From: Planktomarina sp.
GTDB lineage: Bacteria; Pseudomonadota; Alphaproteobacteria; Rhodobacterales; Rhodobacteraceae
DNA: 45,786 bases
NCBI GenBank assembly: GCA_020629235.1
Contig: JAHDDS010000002.1
Location: forward strand, 1-45,786
Direction of reading: 5' to 3'
Shown here: positions 36,128 to 44,369 of the stretch, piece after piece
Position numbering within the stretch: the first letter of the stretch is position 1
Layout of the letters: the number at the start of each line of letters is the position of its first letter
Translations under genes and position numbers: made by a program
Notes under the pieces: generated by a model
The model's database searches: none
Seen by the model: only the letters and a program-made list of their open reading frames with translations
What the model was told of the DNA's origin: nothing

Positions 36128-37128
36128 TATCGCATCTCCTTGCGGGCGTTATAGACATTCCAAACCAAGATCGGCGTCACCAGCAACATGATCACCATGG
36201 CCGCGGCAGACCCGACGCCCCAGTCGTTGGCGCGGAACATTTTGTCGTACATGTAATTTGCCAGGACCTGCGTTTCCCATTGCCCGTTGGTCATGGCAAA
36301 CACGATGTCGAAGACCTTCAACACGACGATGGTGATGGTGGTCCACACCACCACGATGGTGGCCATGATCTGGGGCACTTTGATTTTGAAGAAAATCTGA
36401 AACGGGTTTGCGCCGTCGACGATGGCGGCTTCGATCGTTTCTTCGGGGATACCGCGTAGGGCGGCTGACAGGATGACCATGGCGAACCCTGTTTGGATCC
36501 AAATCAACACGATCATCAGGAAAAAGTTGTTCCAGAACGGAATGGTCAGCCACGTCTGTGGGTCGCCATCGCTGAAAAAGAGGTAGATCGCGTTCAACAC
36601 GCCGATCTGTTCGGTGCCTTCGGGTCGGGCGTCATAGACCAGCTTCCAGATAACCGCCGCCCCCACGAAAGAAATGGCCATGGGCATAAAGATCAGCGAT
36701 TTTGCGACCCCGCCCCACTTGATACTGTCGGTCAATTGTGCAGCCAACAGCCCAAAGGCGGTGGACGCTGCGGGCACGACGATCAGCCACATCATGTTGT
36801 TGCGCAAAGCTTCCCAAAATTTGGGCTCGCTCAGCATTTGGCTGTAGTTTTCAGCGCCGACAAAAGCACCGCCTGCGTCACGATCGGTCAACGACAGCCG
36901 CAGCGTTTCGAACACGGGGTACACAAGATAAAATCCCAAGGCGATCAGGGCAGGGGCCAAGAACAGCCAAGGCCGGATCATATTGGCGCGGTTGATGTTG
37001 CGCCCGGCGTTTGGACCTTTGGCGGGATACAGCACTTTGTCCAAAAATTGGTTGGAAAAGTAGAAGTATCCGACGCATCCGCCAACGCCCAAGACGATGG
37101 TGATCAACCCTTGCAATGCTGGATTCAT
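36127..37128 (-). CDS. aglF: Alpha-glucoside ABC transporter permease AglF
   Basis: The second permease (333 residues), MalF-like. It has an extra N-terminal helix (LQGLITIVLGVGGCVGYFYFS), a WLFLAPALIALGFYLVYPVFETL helix and the EAA loop IPEETIEAAIVDGANPFQIFFKIKVP that docks on AglK. The start at 37128 (MNPALQGL) follows GGGGGGAAACC; the frame continues 25 codons upstream through the intercistronic hairpin, which makes an earlier start unlikely. Confidence 0.9.
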   Translation of the reverse strand: MNPALQGLITIVLGVGGCVGYFYFSNQFLDKVLYPAKGPNAGRNINRANMIRPWLFLAPALIALGFYLVYPVFETLRLSLTDRDAGGAFVGAENYSQMLSEPKFWEALRNNMMWLIVVPAASTAFGLLAAQLTDSIKWGGVAKSLIFMPMAISFVGAAVIWKLVYDARPEGTEQIGVLNAIYLFFSDGDPQTWLTIPFWNNFFLMIVLIWIQTGFAMVILSAALRGIPEETIEAAIVDGANPFQIFFKIKVPQIMATIVVVWTTITIVVLKVFDIVFAMTNGQWETQVLANYMYDKMFRANDWGVGSAAAMVIMLLVTPILVWNVYNARKEMR

Positions 37129-37163
37129 GGTTTCCCCCCGGTGTGCCCGTCTGTGGGCAGAAT

Positions 37164-37193
37164 GGGGCGCGCGGGTTGATCCCGCGCTGCCCC
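37164..37193 (-). promoter_or_regulatory. Strong intercistronic hairpin between aglE and aglF
   Basis: GGGGC and GCGCGGG (37164-37175) pair with CCCGCGC (37181-37187) and GCCCC (37189-37193), giving a 12-bp GC stem with one bulged base and a 5-nt loop. There is no T-run. Its place directly after the binding-protein gene suggests it shields aglE mRNA from 3' decay and raises AglE over the membrane subunits, as at malE-malF. Confidence 0.65.
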
Positions 37194-37221
37194 GGTGACC
37201 CATTGGGCCGTTTTGCGGGCC

Positions 37222-38568
37222 TTACTTCGGCCAGCTGGCCTGGATTTCGGCAGCCACAGTGGCTGCGTCTTTTCCGCCAGCATAGTCCACCATACCGGTC
37301 CAGAACGTGCCTGCACCCACGGCGCCTGGCATCAGGTCAGACCCGTCAAAGCGGAACGTCGTGGCCCCCAGCAGGATTTCACCCAAACCGCGCAAGGTGT
37401 CGTCTTTGTAAGCTTCCAGGTTGACGCCGCTGTGGGGTGTCAAGAAGCCCGTCTGCGCCATCATGATTTCATGGGCGATGGGCTGTTTCAGGAAGTCCAT
37501 CAACGCCATGGTGGCGTCAGATGCATCGGTCACAGCCATCAGCGTGCCGCCACCCAAAACCGGGTTGCCCAGGTCCTTGGATTCGTAAGACGGCATATAG
37601 AAGAAATCAGTGTCCACGCCGAATTCCACGTCTTCTGGGAAGAAGGCTGGGACAAAGGATGCTTGGCGGTGCATGTAACACTGCGGTGGCGATGTGAACA
37701 AACCTTTGGGGCTGTCGCGGAAGTCTGTGGATGCCACAGCGCCAGAACCACCTGCAACCTTGGCGTCGTCACGGGCAAACCAACCGAATTCTTCGATGGC
37801 GGCCACAACGCGTGGATCGTCAAACGGAATTTCGTTGGTGGTCCAAGCGTCATACACTTCAGGCGGCTGCGTGCGCAGCATGATGTCTTCCACCCAGTCG
37901 GTCGCAGGCCAACCTGTTGCAGCCCCTGATCCCAGACCGATGCACCAGGGTGTTTCGCCGTCTGCCACGATCTGTTCGGTCAGTGCGCGCAGGCCTTCCA
38001 TTGTGGTGGGCACTTCATAGCCCGCGTCTTCGAAGTTTTCTGGGTTGTACCAGACCAACGATTTGACGTTCACGTTGAAGAAGAAACCGTACATTTGGTC
38101 GTTGCCGTCTTTGTCGGCATAGGTGCCCAAATCAACCCAGGATTGCCCTGCGGAATAGTTGTCACGCACCCAGTCGGCCATGCCAGACCCCAGCGGGTCC
38201 AACTGTCCTTTGCCGGCCATAACAGCCGCCAAACCGGGCTGTGGGAAGACCGCGATATTGGGGGCAGAGCCCGCTTCCGCGTCGATCACGATTTGCTGTT
38301 CGAAGCTGTCAGACCCAACGTACGACACCTCGGCCCCCGTCGCGTCGGAAAAATAGGCCAGCATGTTGCGAAAGAACCCGTCTTCGGGGCTAAGCCAGGG
38401 GCCGGAAATGGTGACCGACTGGCCCTTCAGGTCCGGGGCGCTGTCGGCCCATGCGTTATAGCTGTCCCAGCTGAACGGGCCTTCACCCGGTGCGAATGTC
38501 AGGTGACCACCGGCCTGCGCCATTCCGGCACACAAAGCGATGGCGCTGGCAAAACAAGTGAGTTTCAT
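37222..38568 (-). CDS. aglE: Alpha-glucoside-binding periplasmic protein
   Basis: The extracytoplasmic solute-binding protein of the importer (448 residues). Residues 1-20 form a Sec signal peptide (MKLTCFASAIALCAGMAQAG). The mature protein belongs to the family-1 sugar-binding class, with GQSVTISGPWLSPEDGFFRN, TGAEVSYVGSDSFEQQIVIDAE, PQPGLAAVMAGKGQLDPL and AAEIQASWPK at the end. The start at 38568 follows GGAGGATACAACCTG, a strong binding site. It is the first gene of the operon and is preceded by the operator at 38623-38638. Confidence 0.92.
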   Translation of the reverse strand: MKLTCFASAIALCAGMAQAGGHLTFAPGEGPFSWDSYNAWADSAPDLKGQSVTISGPWLSPEDGFFRNMLAYFSDATGAEVSYVGSDSFEQQIVIDAEAGSAPNIAVFPQPGLAAVMAGKGQLDPLGSGMADWVRDNYSAGQSWVDLGTYADKDGNDQMYGFFFNVNVKSLVWYNPENFEDAGYEVPTTMEGLRALTEQIVADGETPWCIGLGSGAATGWPATDWVEDIMLRTQPPEVYDAWTTNEIPFDDPRVVAAIEEFGWFARDDAKVAGGSGAVASTDFRDSPKGLFTSPPQCYMHRQASFVPAFFPEDVEFGVDTDFFYMPSYESKDLGNPVLGGGTLMAVTDASDATMALMDFLKQPIAHEIMMAQTGFLTPHSGVNLEAYKDDTLRGLGEILLGATTFRFDGSDLMPGAVGAGTFWTGMVDYAGGKDAATVAAEIQASWPK

Positions 38569-38622
38569 CAGGTTGTATCCTCCCAGTTGGCGCGGCTGCG
38601 CCTTGATCCAAGTCAAAGCAAT

Positions 38623-38638
38623 TTGAAAGCGCTTTGAA
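38623..38638. promoter_or_regulatory. LacI-family operator for aglE
   Basis: TTGAAAGCGCTTTGAA is a palindrome around AAAGCGCTTT with one mismatched pair. It lies just downstream of the candidate aglE -10 box, close to the expected transcription start, which fits repression by AglR. It shares its core with the site at 38783-38798. Confidence 0.78.
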
Positions 38639-38644
38639 TACGCG

Positions 38645-38675
38645 AATATACGCCTAGGGTCGCCTAGATTGTCAA
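38645..38675 (-). promoter_or_regulatory. Candidate aglE promoter
   Basis: On the minus strand a consensus TTGACA (38675-38670) is followed after 19 bp by TATATT (38650-38645). The spacer is longer than the usual 17 bp and contains a direct repeat of CTAGGCG. The operator lies at the expected start point. Confidence 0.5.
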
Positions 38676-38782
38676 ATATATAAAAATTTTGCGGTAAAAT
38701 TCCTGAATTTCCGTCAAGATCGCTTTACAAACGCGGCTGCGCTTGTGCACAGTTTCAAGGACAGATACCGCAAAAGGGCGTT

Positions 38783-38798
38783 TCCAAAGCGCTTTGGA
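38783..38798. promoter_or_regulatory. LacI-family operator abutting the aglR start
   Basis: TCCAAAGCGCTTTGGA is a perfect 16-bp palindrome ending 3 nt before the aglR ATG. It occupies the place where a Shine-Dalgarno sequence would be, so AglR probably represses its own gene here. Confidence 0.8.
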
Positions 38799-38801
38799 TA
38801 A

Positions 38802-39833
38802 ATGAACCTGAAAGAATTCTCCCAAAAGATTGGAATTTCGCAGACCACCATCAGTCGTGCGCTCAATGGCTATCCGGAAGTGTCAGACGCGACCCGACGC
38901 AAAGTGGAAGAGGCCGCGATTCGCCACAACTACAGCCCAAATGTCCGCGCCAAAAGCTTGGCCACAGGGCGGTCGATGCTGATCGGTCACGTGATTCCCG
39001 CCGCCAACACCCATGAAATGGTGAACCCGATTTTTGGGGACTTTTTGGCAGGGGCGTCCCATACCTATACGCAGCGCGGCTATGACATGTTGATCAGCCG
39101 CGCGACCGACGCAGGCGAGGCGAAGACCTATCGCGATTTGATCGCCAAGGCGGCGGTGGACGGGATCGTGGTCCAAGGCCCGTCGGTGAACGACCCGCGC
39201 ATCGCTGTGCTGACGGATTTGGGCATTCCGTTCGTTGTGCACGGCCGCGCCAGCCAGGTGGATGTGCCTTACAGTTGGGTGGACGTGAACAACCGCCAGT
39301 CGTTCAAACGGGCCACGGATTTCTTGCTGGATTTGGGGCACCGCCGGATCGCGCTGTTGAACGGGTTGGAAACCATGGATTTCGCCCAACGTCGCCGCCA
39401 AGGATATGAAGAAAGTCTTGGGGCCCGCGGCATCGCGGCAGACACGGGCTTGATGCGCAGCGCGGAAATGACCGAAACCTATGGCTATTTCGAAACGCGC
39501 GCTCTGTTGGCGCAGGACGCCCCGCCCACGGCATTTCTTGTGGCGTCGCTTATCACGGCGAACGGGGTGGCCCGGGCCATTGCGGAAGCTGGTCTGGTGA
39601 TTGGCAAAGACGTGTCGGTGGTCACCCATGACGACGATCTGTCTTACCTGCCCAACGGCAGCGACATTCCTGTATTTACGGCCACCCGGTCATCTGTGCG
39701 TGAAGCAGGCCGGATCGTGGCGGACATGTTAATTGATGCGATTGGGCAGCCGCACAAGGCCCCGCAGACGGTACTGTTGGAAGCTGAACTGGTGGTGGGG
39801 CAATCCACTGGCAGCGCCCCCCACAAAGGTTAG
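38802..39833 (+). CDS. aglR: LacI-family regulator of the agl operon
   Basis: A 343-residue repressor. The N-terminal helix-turn-helix (MNLKEFSQKIGISQTTISRALNGYPEVS) has its recognition helix at about 13-23, followed by the hinge NVRAKSLATGRS and a periplasmic-binding-like effector domain (GDFLAGASHTYTQRGYDMLI to TVLLEAELVVGQS). It is divergent from aglE with matching operators on both sides of the intergenic space. No Shine-Dalgarno sequence precedes the ATG, because the operator lies there; the message may be leaderless or poorly translated, keeping repressor scarce. The next gene starts 3 bp after its stop. Confidence 0.88.
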   Translation: MNLKEFSQKIGISQTTISRALNGYPEVSDATRRKVEEAAIRHNYSPNVRAKSLATGRSMLIGHVIPAANTHEMVNPIFGDFLAGASHTYTQRGYDMLISRATDAGEAKTYRDLIAKAAVDGIVVQGPSVNDPRIAVLTDLGIPFVVHGRASQVDVPYSWVDVNNRQSFKRATDFLLDLGHRRIALLNGLETMDFAQRRRQGYEESLGARGIAADTGLMRSAEMTETYGYFETRALLAQDAPPTAFLVASLITANGVARAIAEAGLVIGKDVSVVTHDDDLSYLPNGSDIPVFTATRSSVREAGRIVADMLIDAIGQPHKAPQTVLLEAELVVGQSTGSAPHKG

Positions 39834-39836
39834 GCT

Positions 39837-41150
39837 ATGGATTTCAAGCGAACAGATTTCCCAAAGGATTTCATCTTTGGGGCGGCGACATCGGCCTATC
39901 AAATCGAAGGCCATGGGTTCGGCGGGGCCGGACGGACCCATTGGGACGATTTTGCTGCGACGCCGGGCAACGTCGTGCGCGCCGAACACGGCGGGCGGGC
40001 CTGCGACCATTACCACCGGTTTGCCCAAGACCTGGACTTGATGGCCGACGCTGGGTTCGATGCGTACCGCTTTTCCACCAGTTGGGCGCGGGTGATGCCG
40101 GATGGGAAAACGGTCAATGCCGCCGGGCTGGATTTTTATGACCGCCTGGTGGACGCCATGGTGGACCGCGGACTTCAGCCTTGGTTGACGCTGTATCACT
40201 GGGAATTGCCGTCGGCCCTGGCGGACCTGGGGGGGTGGCGCAATCGCGATGTGGCGGGATGGTTTGCTGATTTCACCCAAGCCATCTTGGCCCGGATCGG
40301 CGATCGGGTGCACGCCGTATCCCCCATAAATGAGCCGTGGTGCGTGTCCTGGCTGTCCCATTTTGAAGGGCACCACGCCCCCGGCCTGCGCGACATTCGC
40401 GCCACTGCCCGGGCCATGCATCACGTCTTGCTGGCCCACGGCACAGCGATCCAGGCCATGCGCGCCATGGGCCAAAAGAACCTGGGTGGGGTGTTCAATC
40501 TGGAATGGTCCACTGCAGGTGACGACAGCGACGCCGCCGCGCGGTACGACGCCATATACAACCGGTTTTTCTTGGGCGGGGTGTTTCGAAAGGAATATCC
40601 CCATTTGGTGTTGGACGGGCTTGGGCCGCATTTGCCGGACCGCTGGCAGGACGATTTTGACGTGATCGGCACGCCGCTGGATTGGTGCGGGATCAATTAT
40701 TATACCCGCAAGGTCATGGCCCAAGGGTCTGGCCCTTGGCCGCACCTGCGCGAAGTGGACAGCCCGTTGCCCAAAACCCAGATGGGATGGGACGTCTATC
40801 CGCAGGGGTTGCAAGATTTTCTGGTGCGCACAGCGCGGGACTATACCGGTGATCTGCCGCTCTATGTTACGGAAAACGGAATGGCGAACGCAGATGTGTT
40901 GGAAGACGGCGTGGTGGCAGACGGGTCCCGCATTGCATATTTCGACGCGCATTTGCGGGCGGTGCAGGCGGCCATCGCCGCCGGTGCGCCCGTTCAGGGA
41001 TATTTCGCGTGGTCTTTGCTGGACAACTACGAATGGTCGTTGGGGTATGAAAAGCGGTTCGGCCTGGTGCATGTGGATTTTGAAACCCTGACCCGCACGC
41101 CCAAAGCATCTTTTGCAAAATTCAAATCCATGCTGCGCCCTGGGTCCTAG
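39837..41150 (+). CDS. bglA: GH1 beta-glucosidase
   Basis: A 437-residue cytosolic retaining beta-glycosidase. It carries the GH1 opening FPKDFIFGAATSAYQIEG, acid/base Glu166 in SPINEPWCVSW and nucleophile Glu346 in LYVTENGMA, with WSLLDNYEWSLGY near the C-terminus. It follows aglR by 3 bp and so is under the same operator, adding beta-glucoside use to the alpha-glucoside regulon. Exact sugar preference (glucoside, galactoside or fucoside) is not readable. Its TAG stop shares CTAG with the convergent LacI gene. Confidence 0.92.
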   Translation: MDFKRTDFPKDFIFGAATSAYQIEGHGFGGAGRTHWDDFAATPGNVVRAEHGGRACDHYHRFAQDLDLMADAGFDAYRFSTSWARVMPDGKTVNAAGLDFYDRLVDAMVDRGLQPWLTLYHWELPSALADLGGWRNRDVAGWFADFTQAILARIGDRVHAVSPINEPWCVSWLSHFEGHHAPGLRDIRATARAMHHVLLAHGTAIQAMRAMGQKNLGGVFNLEWSTAGDDSDAAARYDAIYNRFFLGGVFRKEYPHLVLDGLGPHLPDRWQDDFDVIGTPLDWCGINYYTRKVMAQGSGPWPHLREVDSPLPKTQMGWDVYPQGLQDFLVRTARDYTGDLPLYVTENGMANADVLEDGVVADGSRIAYFDAHLRAVQAAIAAGAPVQGYFAWSLLDNYEWSLGYEKRFGLVHVDFETLTRTPKASFAKFKSMLRPGS

Positions 41151-42169
41151 GGCGCGGGGCCCAAAGTGCCGCGCATTACCAATCGGGTGGGCAGTTTGAC
41201 AGAAATAAGCGGCGCATCTTGGGCAACCCGCGCCACCAAAGCATCCGCCGCCTTGGCACCCATTTGCGCGTGGGGGACGTGCACAGTGGTCAGACCTGGG
41301 CTGGTGACCTGGGCCAATTCAATGTCGTCGAACCCCGTGATGGACACGTCCTTTGGCACAGCAAGTCCCAAATCGCGCGCGGCCCCCATGGCCCCTGCGG
41401 CCAAGACATCGTTGCCGCACATCACGGCGGTGGGTCGGTTCGTTTGAGTCATAAGCGTGCGGAACGCCTGGGCCCCCGTTTCGATGCCGTATGGCACAGT
41501 GCACAGTTCCAAGTCGCCGTCTGACAGCCCGCGCCGGGCCATGGCTGCGCGGACGCCCGCCAAACGTTCCGCCGCGCGGTCGTTGGTGGTGGTGTCGGCG
41601 CTGATGTAACCGATGCGGCGGTGACCTTGATCCAGCACCGCGTCAGCCAATTCGGCCATGGCGGCCACGTTGTCAAAGCCGATGGCGGGGTGGGGCGCAT
41701 CAGCGCGGTACGTCCACGCCAGCAGGGCCGGCAATCCGCGCGCGTGCAAAAGGTCATAAACAGCTTTGTCGCGGCCTTGCCCGATCAGCAACAGCCCATC
41801 AGCCCCGCGCGATGCCAGGGTACGCACCTGATCTGCTTCGACCTGTGGGTCATATCCGGAACTGGCCACCAGCAGCGTAAATCCTGCCTGGTGCAACCCG
41901 TCCTGAAACGCTTGTAAACCTTGGGCAAAGATGGCGTTTTCCATGGTGGGAATAACTGCGCCGATTGTGTTGGACCGCCCCGCGGCCATCAATCTGGCAC
42001 CGAAATTCGGGGCGTAACCCAGGGCATCAATGGCGGCCAAAACCCTGTCGCGGGTGTCCTTGCCCACACGGTCAGGCGCATTCAAACAGCGCGACACTGT
42101 GGCGGTGGAAACCCCGCATCGATCTGCGACGTCCTGCAGCGTGGGTTGAGAAGGGGTGCCTTGGGTCAC
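41147..42169 (-). CDS. LacI-family regulator next to the DHPS genes
   Basis: A LacI/GalR repressor of about 340 residues with helix-turn-helix TLQDVADRCGVSTATVSRCLN, hinge NFGARLMAAGRSNTIG and an effector-binding domain ending LVMRGTLGPAP. I choose the GTG at 42167-42169, preceded by AGGACACC. The first in-frame ATG (42217) lies inside operator O1 and upstream of the likely transcription start, so it cannot serve if the promoter is placed correctly. It is divergent from hpsN, and twin operators lie between. It probably senses DHPS or an intermediate; this is inference. Confidence 0.85.
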   Translation of the reverse strand: MTQGTPSQPTLQDVADRCGVSTATVSRCLNAPDRVGKDTRDRVLAAIDALGYAPNFGARLMAAGRSNTIGAVIPTMENAIFAQGLQAFQDGLHQAGFTLLVASSGYDPQVEADQVRTLASRGADGLLLIGQGRDKAVYDLLHARGLPALLAWTYRADAPHPAIGFDNVAAMAELADAVLDQGHRRIGYISADTTTNDRAAERLAGVRAAMARRGLSDGDLELCTVPYGIETGAQAFRTLMTQTNRPTAVMCGNDVLAAGAMGAARDLGLAVPKDVSITGFDDIELAQVTSPGLTTVHVPHAQMGAKAADALVARVAQDAPLISVKLPTRLVMRGTLGPAP

Positions 42170-42195
42170 GGTGTCCTGCGAAATGGCTTGGGACA

Positions 42196-42240
42196 AGGGT
42201 AATGTAAGCGCTTGCATTCGTCAATGTAAGCGCTTACACC
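42196..42240. promoter_or_regulatory. Overlapping divergent promoters with twin LacI operators (hps locus)
   Basis: Operator O1 (42201-42218, AATGTAAGCGCTTGCATT) is an 18-bp palindrome with one mismatch. O2 (42225-42238, TGTAAGCGCTTACA) is perfect. Their centres are 22 bp apart, two helical turns. On the minus strand TTGACG and TACCCT are 17 bp apart with O1 in the spacer. On the plus strand TTGCAT (42212-42217) and TACACC (42235-42240) are 17 bp apart with O2 in the spacer. Confidence 0.75.
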
Positions 42241-42307
42241 GATGCCGAAAGATCAGGCCCGACGGACTTATGGGGCGACTGGTCTGTGCGAAACGGGGGG
42301 GCGGCAC

Positions 42308-43615
42308 ATGGCGCGCGAATATCTTAAGAAAGCCACGCTGACGGCACGGTCAGACGCCAGCAATGTCACGGCCACAGTTCAAGAAATTTTGGACGACATC
42401 GAAGCCGGTGGTGACGCCAAAGCTTTGGAATATGCCGCCAAGTTCGACAATTACGATGGCTCGGTGATCTTGTCCCAAGCCGATATTGACGCTGCCATCG
42501 CGAAGGTCCCTGAAAAGCTGAAGGCCGACATTCAGTTTGCCCATGACAACGTGAAACGTTTCGCCCAAACGCAGAAATCCACCATGACAGACGTGGAATT
42601 GGAGATCGTGCCAGGCTTGGTGGCGGGTCAAAAGGTGATCCCGGTGGATGGGGCAGGGTGCTATATTCCCGGGGGTCGGTACAGCCACATCGCCAGTGCG
42701 ATCATGACTGTGACCACGGCCAAAGTGGCCGGTTGCAACCACATCACGGCCTGTTCGCCGCCCCGTCCCGGCGAAGGGGTGCATCCGGCCATCGTCTATG
42801 CCGCCCACATCTGCGGCGCGGATAAAATCCTGGCCATGGGTGGGGTTCAAGGCGTAGCGGCCATGACGTTCGGTCTGTTTGATCTGCCCAAAGCCAACAT
42901 ACTTGTGGGGCCGGGCAACCAGTTCGTGGCCGAAGCCAAGCGGATTTTGTTTGGGCGCGTGGGCATCGATATGATCGCAGGGCCAACAGACAGCTTGATC
43001 TTGGCCGACAAAGACGCCGACGCCGAAATCGTAGCGGTCGATTTGGTCAGCCAAGCGGAACATGGATATAATTCGCCCGTGTGGCTGGTGACCGATGACC
43101 GGGCCTTGGCGGAAAAGGTGATGGCGCGCGTGCCGGAATTGATCGCAGATCTGCCCGACACCAACCGCGAAAATGCCACAGCGGCTTGGCGCGATTATGC
43201 GGAAGTGATTTTGTGCGATGACCGCGAAATGATGGCGGCCACGTCAGATGAATACGCCCCGGAACATTTGACCGTTCAAGCGGGTGATCTGGATTGGTGG
43301 CTTGCGCGCTTGACCTGTTATGGGTCCCTGTTTTTGGGGGAAGAAACCACGGTGTCTTACGGCGACAAAGCGTCGGGCACGAACCACGTTTTGCCCACGT
43401 CGCGTGCGGCGTCCTATACCGGCGGATTGTCGGTGCACAAATTTATGAAGATCGTCACCTGGCAACGCGCCACTCGTGAAGGATCGCGGCCTGTGGCCGA
43501 AGCTACCGCTCGGATTTCCCGGCTGGAAGGAATGGAAGGCCACGCCCGCGCGGCAGACGTGCGTTTGGCAAAGTACTTTCCTGGTGTGAACTTCGATCTG
43601 ACCGCGGATGGGTGA
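42308..43615 (+). CDS. hpsN: Sulfopropanediol (DHPS) 3-dehydrogenase
   Basis: Oxidises (R)-2,3-dihydroxypropane-1-sulfonate in two NAD-dependent steps to (R)-sulfolactate. The 435-residue product is a paralogue of histidinol dehydrogenase: zinc and catalytic residues are kept as Gln249 and His252 (VSQAEHGYN), Glu319-His320 (YAPEHLTV), Asp353 and His412 (EGMEGHARA). The N-terminus MAREYLKKAT and segment PVDGAGCYIPGGRYSH are of the HpsN type. A second HisD is expected elsewhere. The neighbourhood (SDR, Zn-ADH, comD) rules against a histidine role. Start at 42308 follows a G-rich site. Confidence 0.88.
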   Translation: MAREYLKKATLTARSDASNVTATVQEILDDIEAGGDAKALEYAAKFDNYDGSVILSQADIDAAIAKVPEKLKADIQFAHDNVKRFAQTQKSTMTDVELEIVPGLVAGQKVIPVDGAGCYIPGGRYSHIASAIMTVTTAKVAGCNHITACSPPRPGEGVHPAIVYAAHICGADKILAMGGVQGVAAMTFGLFDLPKANILVGPGNQFVAEAKRILFGRVGIDMIAGPTDSLILADKDADAEIVAVDLVSQAEHGYNSPVWLVTDDRALAEKVMARVPELIADLPDTNRENATAAWRDYAEVILCDDREMMAATSDEYAPEHLTVQAGDLDWWLARLTCYGSLFLGEETTVSYGDKASGTNHVLPTSRAASYTGGLSVHKFMKIVTWQRATREGSRPVAEATARISRLEGMEGHARAADVRLAKYFPGVNFDLTADG

Positions 43616-44369
43616 TCCGCGCGATCTCTTTGATCTGGCGGGGCGGGTGGCTTGTGTCACGGGGGCGTCGTCTGGGTTGGGCCAGCGCGCCGCCAACGCC
43701 CTGGTCGCCGCCGGGGCCAAAGTGGTGGGGGTTGCCCGCCGACAGGACCACCTGAGCGCTTGGGAAAACCAGCAAGGCGCACAGGTCAAAGGCGTGGCGT
43801 GGGACGTGTCCGTGCGCGACAGCCTGGGTGCATTGGCCGAAGTGGTCAGCGACCCGTTCGGCGCGCCTGATATTTTGATCCACGCAGCTGGGATCAATAC
43901 GCGCGAAGCGGCGGATGATGTGACGCCCGAAGGCTGGGATATGACCCTGTCTTTGAATTTGTCCGCCCCGTTTTTTCTGTCCCAAGCCCTGGTGCCAGCC
44001 ATGAAAGCCAAGGGGTGGGGGCGCATTGTCAACTTTGCGTCCCTGCAGACGACCCGGGCTTTCCCGGGTGGGATCGCCTATGGGTCCACCAAAGCGGGCG
44101 TCGCCCAGATGACCCGGGCCATGGCGGAAGCGTGGTCGCGATTTGGGATTACCGCCAACGCCCTGGGGCCGGGTTTTTTCCCGACAGAGCTGACAGCCGC
44201 CGTGTTCGATGACCCAGACCGGGCCGAACGCAACGCCGCGCAGACCTGCATCGGGCGCAACGGGGCGATGGAAGATTTGGACGGGCCGATTTTGTTTTTA
44301 TGCTCTGACGCGTCTGCCTATGTCACCGGGCAAGTGCTGATGGTGGACGGGGGGTTCACAGCGAAATGA
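43608..44369 (+). CDS. hpsO: SDR oxidoreductase, HpsO-type DHPS 2-dehydrogenase
   Basis: A 253-residue short-chain dehydrogenase with NAD(P) motif TGASSGLG (18-25), catalytic Ser145, Tyr158 and Lys162 (AYGSTKAG) and the usual C-terminal YVTGQVLMVDGGF. In known DHPS clusters two dehydrogenases, HpsO and HpsP, oxidise and reduce C2 so that both DHPS enantiomers reach HpsN; this gene fits the SDR member by position. It overlaps hpsN by 8 bp and the next gene by 4 bp. The family is certain, the HpsO role is inferred from context. Confidence 0.68.
   Translation: MGDPRDLFDLAGRVACVTGASSGLGQRAANALVAAGAKVVGVARRQDHLSAWENQQGAQVKGVAWDVSVRDSLGALAEVVSDPFGAPDILIHAAGINTREAADDVTPEGWDMTLSLNLSAPFFLSQALVPAMKAKGWGRIVNFASLQTTRAFPGGIAYGSTKAGVAQMTRAMAEAWSRFGITANALGPGFFPTELTAAVFDDPDRAERNAAQTCIGRNGAMEDLDGPILFLCSDASAYVTGQVLMVDGGFTAK

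Noticed and set aside
33626-36154. An 842-codon plus-strand open frame opposite aglA and aglG
   Set aside because: No recognisable domain, and composition typical of an antisense shadow; the minus-strand genes carry complete catalytic motifs.
42170-42217. ATG at 42217 as start of the hps-linked LacI regulator
   Set aside because: It lies within operator O1, lacks a binding site and would be upstream of the expected transcription start; the GTG at 42169 has AGGA before it.
42308-43615. Histidinol dehydrogenase (hisD) as the name for this gene
   Set aside because: The fold is shared, but the neighbours are SDR, Zn-ADH and comD, and the N-terminus is of the HpsN type; no histidine genes are near.
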